Positions 23,070 through 35,289 of a DNA stretch of 64,000 nt are shown here, one piece after another. Within the stretch, counting starts at the first letter, position 1; every line of letters begins with the position of its first letter. This DNA is from Artemia franciscana (taxonomy: Eukaryota > Arthropoda > Branchiopoda > Anostraca > Artemiidae). The translations under genes and the position numbers were made by a program. The notes below the pieces were generated by a model. It was not told where the DNA came from, did no database searches, and saw only the letters and a list, made by a program, of their open reading frames with translations. Location of the stretch: NCBI RefSeq assembly GCF_032884065.1, contig NC_088875.1, positions 49,030,971-49,094,970 of the forward strand, read 5' to 3'.

Positions 23070-26000
23070 CTTTGAACTATTTTAAAAACCCTCAAATACA
23101 AATCTTACATGCCCAAAGGGACATACAATACTTGTCCTCCCGGCTCTGGAGGGTTGCGTTTACCCTGGAGCTTTTATTATATGATGTTTTGGCTTATTTT
23201 AACAAAATGGCTATCTCAAAAATTTGATCGGATAGATTTGGGGTAAAGAGGGCAGGGGGCTAGTTGCCATCTGGTCCCTTCTGACTTAAAAAGGGAACTA
23301 CGACTTTCAATTTCATGTAGAATGATCCCTCTTTAAAGTTTATATGACCATTCCTTCCATTAAACCTCATAAGCCCCCGGGGCATAATTTACAACACTTG
23401 TCCCCCGGGTTTCTGGAGTGTTCTGTAAGTCCCTGATTTTTTTTTTTATATGAGCTTTGGTCTTTTCTGGAAAAAATAAAATATATAAAAGATTCGATCG
23501 GAAGCATTTGGGGAAACGAGATTTGGTAGGGGAGGGGGCTAGTTTCCATCGGGTCACTTTTGACTCTCAAAAAGGGAACTATAACTTTCAGTTTTTTGTC
23601 ATTCGAGTCCCCTCCGCAGTTTACCTCTTCCATAAAATCATGTATGCTCTCGGGGCATGAGTTACAACCCTACCCCGGGCTCTGGGGGAGGGGGGGCTTA
23701 TGTTGACCCTAAAGTCTTTGTTGTCTGATCGTTGGATTATTTCAAAGAAAATGGCTATCTAAATTTGATCGGATGCATTTAAGGAAAACATGGTGCCATC
23801 TGGTCCCTTTTGACTCTTAAAAAGGGAAATAGAACTTTTTACTTTTTTTCCCAGAGGCACTATAACTTTCGATTTTCTATCGAATGAGTCCCCTCCGAAG
23901 TTTATACGACCATCTCTTCCATATGAAGTGACTCTGGGAAAAAATAAACATTGAAGCCTAATGGCCTTAAGGTGTGTGGGGGAGGCTAGTTGCCATCGGA
24001 CCACTTTTGTCTCTTAACAAGGAAATTAGAACATATAATTTCTAATCATTTGATTCCCCTCCGAAGTTTATACGACCAGCTTTTTCATAAAAACCTTACA
24101 TGCGCTCTTACTATAATTTACAACCTTTCCCGCGAGTTCGGAAGGGAGGGGGGGGAGTTGTGCTGATCTCGAAGTTTGGTCGTCTGATCGTTGTACTATT
24201 TCAAGCATAATGGCTATCTCAAACTTTTGAACGGATGCATTTTGGTCTTTAGGGTTGGTGGGGGGAGGCTAGTTGCGATCGGATCACATTTTACTCTTAA
24301 AAGGGGAATTAGAACTTTCAATTTCTAATTATTTGAATCCCCTCTGAAGTTTAGCCAACCACCTTTTCCATAAAAACCTTATATTCCCCCTTGTCATAAG
24401 TTACAACACTTCCCCTTGGCTCTGGGGAGGTTATGGTAGTCTTTGCCGTCTGATCGTTGGACTATTTCAAATATAATGGCTATCTCAGAATTTTGAACCG
24501 ATGTAATTTGTGAAAAGAGTGTTTGTGTGTGTGTGGGGGGGGGTAGATTCCCTCCGATCACTTTTGATAACTCTTAAAAGGTAACTAGAACTTTCGATTT
24601 TCAATAAAATAAGCAATCTCTGAAACTTATACGACCACCCCTTACAGGCATATCTTACAACACTTGCTTCTGGGTTCTGGGGGTTGCGTTGGCCCTGGAG
24701 CTTTTGTTATTTGATCTCCAGACTATTTTGAACAAAATGGCAATCTCAAAACTTGTTACCCTCTGATCCATTTTGACTTTGAAAAAGGGCTTTAGAAATT
24801 CACATTTACAATTGGACCCGCCCTATTCGAAGTTTATACGACCATCCCTTCCATAAGAACCATATAAGCCCCTAGGGCGTAATTTACAACACATGTCCCT
24901 GGGTTCTGGATGGGGCTAATTAATCCCTGGAGTTTTTGCTATATTATTGTTGGTCTATTTTGAAAAAAATGGCTATATAAAAAATTCGATAGGACATACT
25001 TAGGGAAAAAAGTGTTGGGCTAGGGGGGGGGTGGCTAGTTGCAATTGGATAAATTTTGGCACCCAAAAAAGGAATTAGAACTTTAAATTTCTAATCATTT
25101 GAGCTCCCTCCGAATTTTATACGACCACAGGGAATCAGAATTTTTAGTTTCTAATCATTTGAGTTCCCTTTGAAGTTTATATGACTACCTCTTCCATAGA
25201 ATTTTCAATTTCCAATCAAATGAGCCACCTAAGAAGTTTATACGTCTGCCCCTAACATATCCATATCTCTTAAAATACCCCCGGGGTATAACTTAGAACA
25301 CTTGCCCCAGTGCCCTGGGAGGAGGGTTGTGTCGACCTCGTAGTTTTTGTTCTATGATGTTTGAACTATTTTTAACAAAATGGCTATCTCAAAATTTTTA
25401 TCGGATGGGTTTGGGGAAGAAAGAATCGTATGAGCCCTTGTCGAAGTCTATACGACCATCCCTTCCATAAAAACCTTATGCACCTAGGGTATAACTTACA
25501 ACACATGTCCCTGGGTTCTGGTTGGGGCTGTGTTATTCATGGAGTTTTTTTTATGATCGTTGGTCTATTTTGAAAAAATGGCTGCATAAAAAATTCAATA
25601 GGACATATTTGGGGAAAAGAGGATTGGGGTGGGGTGGGGGGCTAGTTGCCATCGGATCAATTTTGGATCTTAAAAAGGGAACTATGATTTTCAGTTTCTA
25701 ATCATTTGTGTTCCCTCCGAAGTTTTTACGACCACCTCTTCGGTAGAACTTTAGATTTCCAATCAAATGGGTCACCTCAGAAGTTTATACGACTACCCCT
25801 TGCATATCTATATCCCTTAAAATATCCCCAGGGCATAACTTAAAACACTTGCCCCATGGCTCGGGGGTGTTGACCCTGGAGTTTTTGTTAAATGATGTTT
25901 GAACTACTTTTGACAAAATGGCTATCTCAAAATTTTTATCCGATGGGTTTGAGGAAATAGGGTGTGAAGGGGCTAGTTGCCCTCTGATATCTTTTGACTC

Positions 26001-26430
26001 TTAAGAACTAAACTAGAATTTTTCAATTTCGAATCAAATGAGCCCCCTTTGAAGTTTATAAGAGCACCCCTTCCAAAAGAGCCATACCCCAGGGTATAAC
26101 TTACAACGCCTATCCTCGGGCCCTAGGGGGATTGTGTCGACCTTGGAGTTTTTGTTTTCTGATCTTTGAAGTATTTTTAACAAAATGGCTATCTCAATTT
26201 TTTTTTTCGGATGGATTTGGGGAAAAAGTCTGGGGGGGCTAGTTGCCCTCAGATCATTTTTGACACTAAAAAAGGGCACTATAACTTCTGATTTCCAATC
26301 GAATGAGCCCCTCCAATGTTTATACGACCACTCCTTCCACATGAAGTGCTTCTCAGAAGAAACAATAATTAATAATAAAACATTGGAGCCTTATGGCCTT
26401 TACTCTAGCCAATTCTATAGCGTTGCCTGC
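23070..26430 (+). repeat. Array of ~265-bp G-rich units (copy 2 and extension)
   Basis: The same units as 9490-12504 lie up to about 24781, and further related units continue to about 26430 without a copy-1 counterpart. Anchors occur near 23207, 23750, 24210, 24478, 24737, 24968, 25380, 25580, 25917 and 26184. Relative to copy 1, a block equal to 10639-11969 is missing between 24245 and 24246. Confidence 0.88.
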
Positions 26431-26437
26431 GATAAAT

Positions 26438-27300
26438 GAAGATGGGAGCTTGAAACCTCTAAAGTAGGGCTCTCTGATTGTTTTGCAGTTAAGGAGGGGG
26501 CAGATACCTCAAAGGATGCATTTTAGTACAGAAACATCCAAACTCTAGTTGAGCCTTTAGATAAACACATAATTTGTTCTAAGGAAGGAGCGAGGGGGGG
26601 GAGTAGAAAGTAATATGTATATCTCGATTTCCGAGGATATTTCAGGTCTAATCTGTTTTTCTCATGAAAGTAAAGAAAAATATTAAACCGCAAAATGAGA
26701 AGAATTAATTCCGGGTAGGAGGGGGCCGCCCCCTCCTCATCCCCAACGTCTCCCTCAGGATCATAGAAACTTCGGAGGATGTTCATCGATCGAGGACGTT
26801 CTTTTCCTTTTTTTTTTCTTTTTTTTGGAAGTGATTTGACGTCTGGCAAGTGATCACACATCTGCGATCCTTCTTTGGAAAAAAAAAATACACAATTCGA
26901 AATATTTATAGATGAGAGCTTGAAACCTTTGCAGTAGGGTTGTCTGATCGTTTTGTTGTTAGAGAGGGGGCATATGCCTCAAATGGTGCATTTTATTGCC
27001 AAAACTTCTTAATTCTCATTAAGCCTTCTGGTAAATACAGAATTAGTTCTAAGGAAGGGACGAGGGATTGTAGAAATTGATATTTAATCCCATTTGATAT
27101 CTTTGAATGTTTCTGGTGTATGCTGTTGTTATGAAAGTAATGAGTAACACTAAACCTCACAATGAGCAGAAATCATTAAGTATGGGAGGGGGCTGCTTCT
27201 TTCTCATCCCAATCCCCCACCCCCACGGTCGTAGAAATTACGGAGGATGCTCATTTGATCGGAAATCGGGAGTTCTGTCCTAAAACTGTTTTGATGTCTG
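26438..27300 (+). repeat. Two tandem units (~470 bp) of an interspersed repeat
   Basis: The start 'GATGGGAGCTTGAAACCTCT' at 26441 recurs as 'GATGAGAGCTTGAAACCTTT' near 26911. Both continue with 'CCTCAAA.G.TGCATTTTA', 'AAGCCTT..G.TAAA.ACA' and 'TTCTAAGGAAGG'. A related segment is at 57820-57930. The open frames inside are not conserved between the units. Confidence 0.7.
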
Positions 27301-27310
27301 GTCCTTTTGT

Positions 27311-27424
27311 TACCCCTTAGGACATCTGATCGACATTTTTTAGGGAGGTACCCCTTAGGACATCTGATCGACATTTTTGAGGGAGGTACCCCTTAGGACA
27401 TCTGGTCGAGATTTTGAGGTACCT
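27311..27424 (+). repeat. 38-bp direct repeat, three units
   Basis: TACCCCTTAGGACATCTGAT begins at 27311, 27349 and 27387. The first two units are nearly identical. The third has TCTGGTCGAGATTTTG. Confidence 0.9.
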
Positions 27425-27539
27425 ATTTTGTCCTTTCTCTCTGGCTGCTCAATATTGCGTCTGGGAGAATTTTGCTTAGCGAAAATTATTCGTGAGGGAT
27501 TTCCTGTGGGGGAAGAGGGGAGCGCCTACTGATATAGTG

Positions 27540-30500
27540 ATAATATATCACTGGTATTGTTTGCTGATATAGTGATATGTCCAATACACAAGTATAAAGA
27601 TGGGACAAAATCACTGTATCAACATTGAGCATAACCCAGGGAATTGTGTCCATGGAATTGACCTGCTAGTTTCTACTTCAGATAATCTTAAGCTACCTTT
27701 AAATTATGCTAAGATTTATTAAGAAAAGGTGGAAAAAGAAAAAGAAAAGGTGGAAGAAACTTGAAATAATAAAATTACCTCAAATGTTGATGATAGAATG
27801 ATGTGTAACGCTGCAAAAATAAACGGTAATATAAAACACCAAAAGCTAATCAATTAAGGAACTGAGATTAATTTATTTAATTATATAATGAAAAATTCAA
27901 ATTAACAAAATGCTAAAAAGTTAGAATACAAGTATGGACCATTCATATTCTTGTAAAACAAAACTATCCGTTCATATTGAGAGAGGAGGTGAGGGGGGGG
28001 GGGTGACTAGAGTATTCTAGGTGAGGTATCTGAATCTGTTGTAAATTGCGATAGAAGCATATGAAAAAGAATAATTTTGTAGGGTTAACCAATAAAAAAA
28101 TTAACTAATTACATACCTACATGAGAGCGTATGGAATCTGTAAACTGGTTTTTAATTTCAAAAACCAGTTTGAAACTAAATTATCGCTTACCAATCATGA
28201 ACGAGTTGTGATATCATTGAATAATCAATGATATCACATCTTGTTCAGGGATTTAAATTAAACAAGATTCAACAAAACCATACTTGTGTGAGGATCATGG
28301 TTAGGAAGTAGCAGTAGGAAAATGCTCGTTCTCTAACTCACCTCTAAGAAACATAATTCTAAGAGCATATACTTATGTTTTACCTTTTTTAGGTATTTTT
28401 GGATTAGTGTAAGAAAAGGGACTAGTTTGTGCAATCAAAAAATATTTTAATTCCACTTTTTGATAAAAACTATGTAGCCGTCCTTAGTAACCGAGTAAAA
28501 TCAGTCATTTTTTTAGGGTTGCAACCACTGTCAAATAGAAGATGCCACCGTTGCATGTTATCATAGAGGGTGTTGGAATCGATGCCGTTTCCCGTATGCA
28601 ATTAGCAAATGGCAACTTGTAGAAGACACTTATATATGCTACGGGCACGCCACCTCCCTGAGATCTGTGATTTATAACAATTAGTTTGTATGAGAAGTAT
28701 ATACTACTTGGTAATAAATAAATGAATAAGGGTATGTGATACTCGCCTTTTTACTAAGATTGTTAAGCTGTTGAAAGTTCAGTACTTCAAATTCAAAACA
28801 TACTAACCGCCAAACGAAGATTTCCAGTTATATATACTAGTAGCTGCCAGGTCAGGTCAAACCTGACACTTACACAATTCTGGGATGATTGCCAAAAATT
28901 TTTTACTAAGCTCTTCTCATAGAAACAATCACTAGGAAAAGAACGTTCAGTCACACTTTGATCCTGCTAACCTGTATTGCCCTGCTGAACCTCCCTTTGA
29001 AATCAGCTTTGCAAACAGTTTTGGCAATTATCTGAAAATATCAGATTCAACTTGGCTTGACAGCGACAGTGCATAGTAGTCAACCCTCCTGTGTTGATAG
29101 TTGAATAGGAACATATTTTGGTTTAAGATTGTTTAATTCATGAGATAAAATCAGCTTTTTAAAGGAAAAAGTATCTATTTTATAGGTACTGATCATTTAT
29201 AATAAGCATCGCTGCTCAAATGCTATGCCAGTTTACGGTTAAGGCCAGATAGTATGGGTAACCTATAAGAGCGAAAACTGGCGCTGTTTCAAGAAGAAAA
29301 TTACCAACGCCATCTAGCTTTTTGTGGGTCTTAGTGTAAAAATAAGGCAAATTAGTGTTATTGGTAAAATTAGTTTAGCAATAAGTGAAATTTTTAGTTA
29401 CAATTTTTTATATATATTTGGTTCCGCGACACAACTGTTAGCAATTCCTACCGATTTTCAGTTTTTTTAATAATTTCAAACCTTGTTCAAATGTAAAAAG
29501 TTAGAAGAAAAGAAGTCCGAAATAACCATGAGCAATTTTTATGTTTTGGTAAATAACAACTTCAACTGTAACTTCTAATTATTAATAACTAGGATAGCGG
29601 AAATAGATCTTTAAGTTTTACAGTTCTACCTAAATGAAAAACTTTAAAAAATAAATAAAAATCTGTTAGCCAACATTTAATATTCGGTATCGTGTTTCAA
29701 GAGCAATGGTAACCTGGGCCAAAATGAACCAGAACTCCAAAAAGTAGAGTCAACTAAAAAACAAAAAAGATCAACTAATTATGACTATTAAAAATATGTT
29801 AATTTCGTTAAGTTTAAAAGTACCCGTCAAAAGTTAGTCAAGTATACTTATATAATAAAGAAAACTCCAATGAAAGAAATTCGTATAATATCAAAAGCAG
29901 AAGAAGGAATCCTGATAAGAATTATAAAATCAAATTCAGCATGGCCAAAAAATGTAAGAATTTGCCCACTCTTGATATTCCAGGTAGTCCCAACCTTCTG
30001 TCTCAAGGGTCCTTTGTCAGCCTATTATTTTTACTCAATACAAGTCACTGTTGGCAGGATTTTTTCATGGTTAGTACTAGTGTTGCCTCGGTATTTTAGC
30101 CTGCAGGGAAAAATTATAGGATAGTCTATAGGGAAAAAACAAACAAGACGAATCGAACGTCTTGGATCAGGGAGGTACAGTAATGAATGAGAAAAAGATA
30201 ATTGATTTGAGAATGAAAAGGTTAATAAGAGATTAGTTATAAGAATAATCATGGTTGTACCAGTAGGTGCAACCTAGTGAAAAGTGAACCATAGTTTGAT
30301 CAATTTTCTCTCGAAGGGTAAGTATATAGGGTGCCGACTCGTAGCTAGAATAAGTATGTTCTCATGCTCTCTTCATATGCAATATATTTGTTGGCATTGT
30401 TTTGTTTTTTATTGTTTTTGTCTCTCTAGAACTTGGCTCATTAAGATGATAATTAAATACCTTTGGTGCTAAGATTGAAATATGTTGAGCCTTAACAAGT

Positions 30501-31060
30501 AAGCAACATCAAAAAATGAAAGCTAGGTCAATGGTGGATCCAGAGAGGGGTTATACTTCTTCCTCCGTCTTCAAACATACCTCGGACACAACAAACTTCG
30601 ATTGGCAATTGACAATGAACTCGCAAACTAGGATGATTAAATGATTTAGATAATCTGAGCAGATCCTTGAAAGATGACAAGTTTTTTGTACCAAACTTGC
30701 ACATAAGTTGAAATGCATACATAAGTTCATATAAGTTTATTATTGCAAATTCATAAAAAAACACTTTCGCACCGGATAAAATCTATGAGGGTTTGCGGTC
30801 GTACGAAAGTCCACGTAACTACTTACGTATTAACTCGACTATTTACTTAAACCTAAACTATTATAAATAAACCAAAAATAAATAAACCATTACGAATATA
30901 TACGAAAAAAAAAATAAATAACTGAATTAAAAATAATAATCGGTAAATAAAATACAAAAGAGAATAATAATAACAAATCCAGTCTCCATCATTCTTTTAT
31001 ACTCAACTCACCCTCCCCTACCCAGCCCTCCAAACCAAACCTATTAGCAATGAGTTTACT
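27540..31060. other. AT-rich stretch with no recognised gene
   Basis: No coding-like frame, RNA gene or known repeat was recognised. It holds two palindromes at 28142-28171 and 28198-28247. Open frames of 60-85 codons in this stretch look like chance. Confidence 0.5.
28198..28247. repeat. Near-perfect 23-bp-arm palindrome
   Basis: Left arm 28198-28220 and right arm 28225-28247 pair with two mismatches around a 4-base loop (ATAA). The innermost 13 bases, GTGATATCATTGA, pair perfectly. A second perfect hairpin (AAACTGGTTTTT, 6-base loop) lies 27 bp upstream at 28142-28171. Confidence 0.9.
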
Positions 31061-31065
31061 TTAAC

Positions 31066-31655
31066 CTAGCCATTTCTAGCAGCTGTTCCTGCAATGTACC
31101 ACCCAAAGAGAATCTGTATATGAACAACGACTCAAATCATAATCAACCAGAAGGAAAACATACTTTTTGGTGAGGAGTTTTATCCTTATAATAAAAACAG
31201 CAAGGGTTATTGTATATTCATACTTTTCATGTGCTCCAATTTTCTGAAAATACATTATGAATTCTGCAACAAACTATTTTTAACAGAAGTTTTGTATTTC
31301 GTGGTTATTGCAATTAGGAAAAAAAATCAAAGGTACTGGATTTCCATAAATTCCCACATATTATGCTCTTGCTCATATTATGCTCTGTGGCATAATATTA
31401 TTATCTAAAATTAATAGCTTACCCCAAGTAGAAAGACTTGGTCGCAAATTTCATACAGTTCCGTCGCTTCATGTATAATACAGCTCCAATGTGTATGAAA
31501 TCCCCACTATGTCCCAGTGAATTTTTGTATTCACTAAAGCTTAAACTAAACCCCCCTTTTAGAAATCTTGGATCAGCCACTAAGTCGTAAGTCATGCTTG
31601 TATGATTGGACTACAATGAACTATTTCATCGGCTAACATCCTTTCTTTTTGCATT
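31066..31655 (+). repeat. Dispersed repeat pair, member 1
   Basis: Shares order and wording with 34247-34810: 'CTAGCAGCTGTTCCT', 'TTTTTAACAGAAGT', 'TAATAGCTTACCC', 'GACTTGGTCG.AAAT', 'CAGTTCC.TCGCTTC' and 'TTGTATGATTGGACT'. It is clearly diverged and has no ORF. The family is unknown to me. Confidence 0.75.
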
Positions 31656-32579
31656 TACTTTTCTTTACAATTTCTCAGTTACATCAATATGTATAACTTA
31701 AGTATGACTTTCATGTGCCTCTACAGGATGTAGGCTATGCAAAAACGGTGACACTAATGTTACTACTTTCATCACTATCATTTTCCAGTACTGCCACTGG
31801 ACCTCAGAAAATTAACGAAAATAAATAGTGGACCAAACTAGTAGGGGAGCTATCCTGGTGAGAATTCAAATTTGTGTGTACATTTCTATCAAGTGTGTGG
31901 TTCAGGATCTGAACAAACTATTACCGATGTTCTGTCCCTTTGGAATGAAGTGACGATCTCTCAAATCGTCCAAACAGAAAACGAAACACCCAGAGGAACC
32001 GCTATGCCTTTCGCACGCCTGTTCGAGCCTCAACCTCGGTGAAAACCTCCACAAGATGAAGAACAACGTCGGTCAAGTGGACTAAGGACATTTCTTCGTC
32101 CTTGCATAATCAAACATGTGAACTGAAGCTAGTGGGACCCTCTGCGCAAGTAATAACAAACGGGAAGTCGGAACAGTCGTTCAGTGCTTCATATTATGAA
32201 AAGCATCCTTGGCTGGAGTCCTAATTCCAGAATGTTTGTATTTACTGCTTCTGAAGCAGATACTTTGGTGGCACGTCTACTCTTTCCAGGAAAAGGTACG
32301 AATTCAGACCTTTCATAGACGTTGGCGTGAGAAGATAGCAAAACACATCTAACATTCTCGAGCACCATATTAGGAGTGACTATAGAGCAACCATGGAGTC
32401 CATGGACGAAGTTAAAAACCATGCAAACTAAGTAGATACTAACAATTTTAATGAAAGACAGAAACAATGAATTCAGTGGTAATGTAGAGCATGTACAAGC
32501 CTTGTTAAAGGTAAGAGCTTTATTGGGGCACCTCGGCAGTCCCTTTAGGGGCATGATGAAACAGAGCAAAATATGCCTC

Positions 32580-33020
32580 TTGGTAAATTCCAGTGAGGCT
32601 GGAATTTTTTTTTGGGGGGGGGGATTTTACGTGGGAGCAACTTTCGATTAAGGAATTATTTTAGGGTTTTCCATGGAGGGGATGAATGCCCTGGTGTTAG
32701 TTGAAAAATGATCAGAAATTAAACATAAAAGCAAGTTTTTTTTCAACTGAAAGTAAGGAGCAACATTAAAACTTAGAATGAACAAAAATTATTCCGTGTA
32801 TGAGGGGACCTGCCCCTCCTCAGTACGTGCCTATTTACGCTAAAGTTTGACTTTTTTGGCCCAATTTTTGCAAAACTACACCTGAAAAACAAGGGCTGTT
32901 TAATTAGAATAAGAAGCGAGGTATTGAGGAGGCGACAGCTCCCCTCATATACAGCATATTTTCTGTTCATTTTGGTTTTTAGTGTTGTTCCATAATTTGA
33001 GTTAAAAAAAAAACTTGTTG
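32580..33020. mobile_element. Degenerate foldback element
   Basis: The left arm (about 32735-32850) contains CAACTGAAAGTAAGGAGCAA, then 'ATTATTCCGTGTATGAGGGG'. The right arm (about 32915-33015) contains the diverged complement ('CCCCTCATATACAG', 'TCTGTTCATTTTGG'). The middle includes 'TTTACGCTAAAGTTTGACTT', shared with the foldbacks at 55202 and 59130. Confidence 0.65.
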
Positions 33021-34119
33021 TTAATGTTGGGCGGCAATTTCTTCTAAATTCTACAAATTTTTCATTGTTTTTAAATGCTTGACGAAAGGTAGTATTAATA
33101 CCAATAGTACTTACCGTAAGCTGAAGGGTTTTTTTTTGGTTTTCTCTATGCATAATGTTTTATAAAAATTAAATAAAAAACGGGATGAGTTTTGAAAGGA
33201 AAGTAAAGAGTGATAATAAACCTGATAAACGTTGTTCCCGGGGTTGCCATCCATCTCGTCCACCTTCGTGAGGGTAAATATATAAATTTCATTTCTTATT
33301 CCATACTCTTAGCATTCTTAGAATAGACTGCTGCTCTCTTATCATGAAAATTGCGCGCTTAGTTCAAATGTAACCTTCCGAATAGATCTTAAGATGTAAC
33401 CTCCCCTACCCCCTTCACATTCATGTCACTAGCCTCTCAGGAAACGTTTGAAGAGTAAACGCTAAAAATATATTTTATCTTCGACCCTTCCACTCCCCTT
33501 CATAAAAAGATCCAATGATTTTCCCCTCAATTTCAAAATGTGCAATGGTGGAACATTGCATAACCTATAGTAATAAGAAATCAGAACCGCCATTTGGACC
33601 AAATCTTGGGGTGAGCAAAAATTCAATCTCCCCCCCCCCCTGTCGATTCGCTCCATCTCTCGTAAGTAAAAATTGCAGCACATTCATGAATCTTTATAAG
33701 TAAAACGTATTTTCAGCACCCGCGTTACACTTGGAATTGTACTGTGACCAAGACTGGAACTTCACCACATTGACCTCTGCGATTAATTACTACAATCAAG
33801 GAGGTTAAGTGAAACTTCAATCAGAAGTAGAAAATTTAACCGGATTATAGGCTGGACAGCTTCAGGAGAAATCTTGCAGATCAGAAATATTTATAAAAAG
33901 AAAAAACACAATGAAATCGAAACGTATTACAATGCTCAATGTAAAAAGGGGAAACACCAAGGTTTTATCTTTGCAAAATCGTAAGAAGCTTGTTCACATT
34001 CAAATTTTTTCAAAAACCTTTCTTGCAAATATCAAAAGAAGGCTACAGAGACAATCATCTCATGTTGTAAACCGCAGTTGGTTTTTCACTATTTCTAGGC
34101 CAGAAAACAAAAGCTCATT

Positions 34120-34810
34120 GCTCGCTGTTGTCATATGAAGTGTGAGAACAATGCGAAGTACTTTTATTATTTCTGAGTAAGGCAAGGGTAATGCCTGAAA
34201 ATAGTATACAATGTCGATGAAGTTTGCCATGTCTTCACAGTCAACATAGTCGTGTCTAGCAGCTGTTCCTACAGTGTATACTCGAAGGGAATATTTATAA
34301 GAGCAGCGACTAAATCATGACCGACCATAAGAAAATATCCTTTTTGTTTAGATTTTTTTAACTAATTGTTTTAACAAAAAGTTATTTTTAATAGAAGTCT
34401 TGGATGTCTTGGTCATGGCGATTCCACCACTTACTAGAAAAAAAAATCGAAGGTCCAGATTTAAATTCCCAAAGACAGTTTAACATCCAAAAAATGCATA
34501 CATTAGGGAATATTTAAGGAATGGTTATCGATGCAAAAAAGTTGACTTTAGCTCTCCGTTATCTAAAGTTAATAGCTTACCCAAAGTTGAAACACTTGGT
34601 CGTAAATTCCAAACAGTTCCTTCGCTTCGTGGATCCCTCTTCCAATATTTATGAGATTCCCGCTATTTCCCTGTAAATTTTCGTATTTGCTAAAATTTAA
34701 TCCAAATTCCCTTTTAAGAAATCCTGGATCCGCTACTAAGTCAAGTCATGAGTCACCCTTGTATGATTGGACTCAAGTTGAATGTTTCACCGGCTAAAAC
34801 TCTTTGTTTT
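34120..34810 (+). repeat. Dispersed repeat pair, member 2, with a flanking sub-repeat
   Basis: 34247-34810 matches 31066-31655. The part just before it, about 34120-34245 ('TTGCTCGCTGTTGTCATATG', 'GAAGTACTTT.ATTAT'), is repeated at 35163-35290 after the TA tract. The two family parts are therefore shuffled around the microsatellite. Confidence 0.7.
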
Positions 34811-35091
34811 TGGTTTTACAATTTTTCACTATCTTTTAATTTTTTAATTAATTTTAATTTTTTAATTTTAATTTTTTTACAATATTTTAATTTTTTTACA
34901 ATCAATACAAGGCTTTTCATTTTTAGAAGTTAAAACGTTAGCCGTAGCCGAGGCTACTATTGACTGAGGCATAGACAGATACTCAATGAAGCACATATCT
35001 AGAGAAAAAAGAACGAGCTTTTATTCGTGTCAAAGCCCTCTGCGCTACATATTTTTGACTTTGACCATATATATGAAATATATTGTATATA

Positions 35092-35094
<3 letters not shown>

Positions 35095-35165
<71 letters not shown>
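35095..35165. repeat. (TA)n microsatellite, about 35 units
   Basis: Uninterrupted TA dinucleotides follow a short ACACACA start. The reading frames across it (runs of Ile-Tyr) are artefacts. Confidence 0.97.
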
Positions 35166-35167
<2 letters not shown>

Positions 35168-35289
35168 TCGCTGTTGTCACATAAATTTTGAGAGCAATAT
35201 GAAGTACTTTGATTATCTCTGAGTAACCAACATGTATGTCAAAAGATGGTCAACAACGTATGTGAATTTTTCGATGTTTTCACAGTGAA

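Larger units (their letters stand above)
14675..24781 (+). repeat. Segmental duplication, copy 2
   Basis: This is the partner of 1-12504 in direct orientation. It is shorter because it lacks the 1.6-kb element present in copy 1 at 5876-7493 and about 1.33 kb of array (10639-11969 of copy 1). It also has about 0.45 kb (near 19047-19489) and about 40 bp (near 19693-19733) that copy 1 lacks. The copy-2 LINE and MADF exons are less damaged than those of copy 1. Confidence 0.93.

Noticed and set aside
27311..27424. CRISPR-like array
   Set aside because: The three 38-bp units are contiguous with no unique spacers, and the window is eukaryotic.
32773..33153. 126-codon minus-strand frame
   Set aside because: It crosses the arms and loop of a foldback element and has no protein-like conservation.
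34983..35222. Open frames of Ile-Tyr repeats on both strands
   Set aside because: They are the (TA)n microsatellite read as protein.
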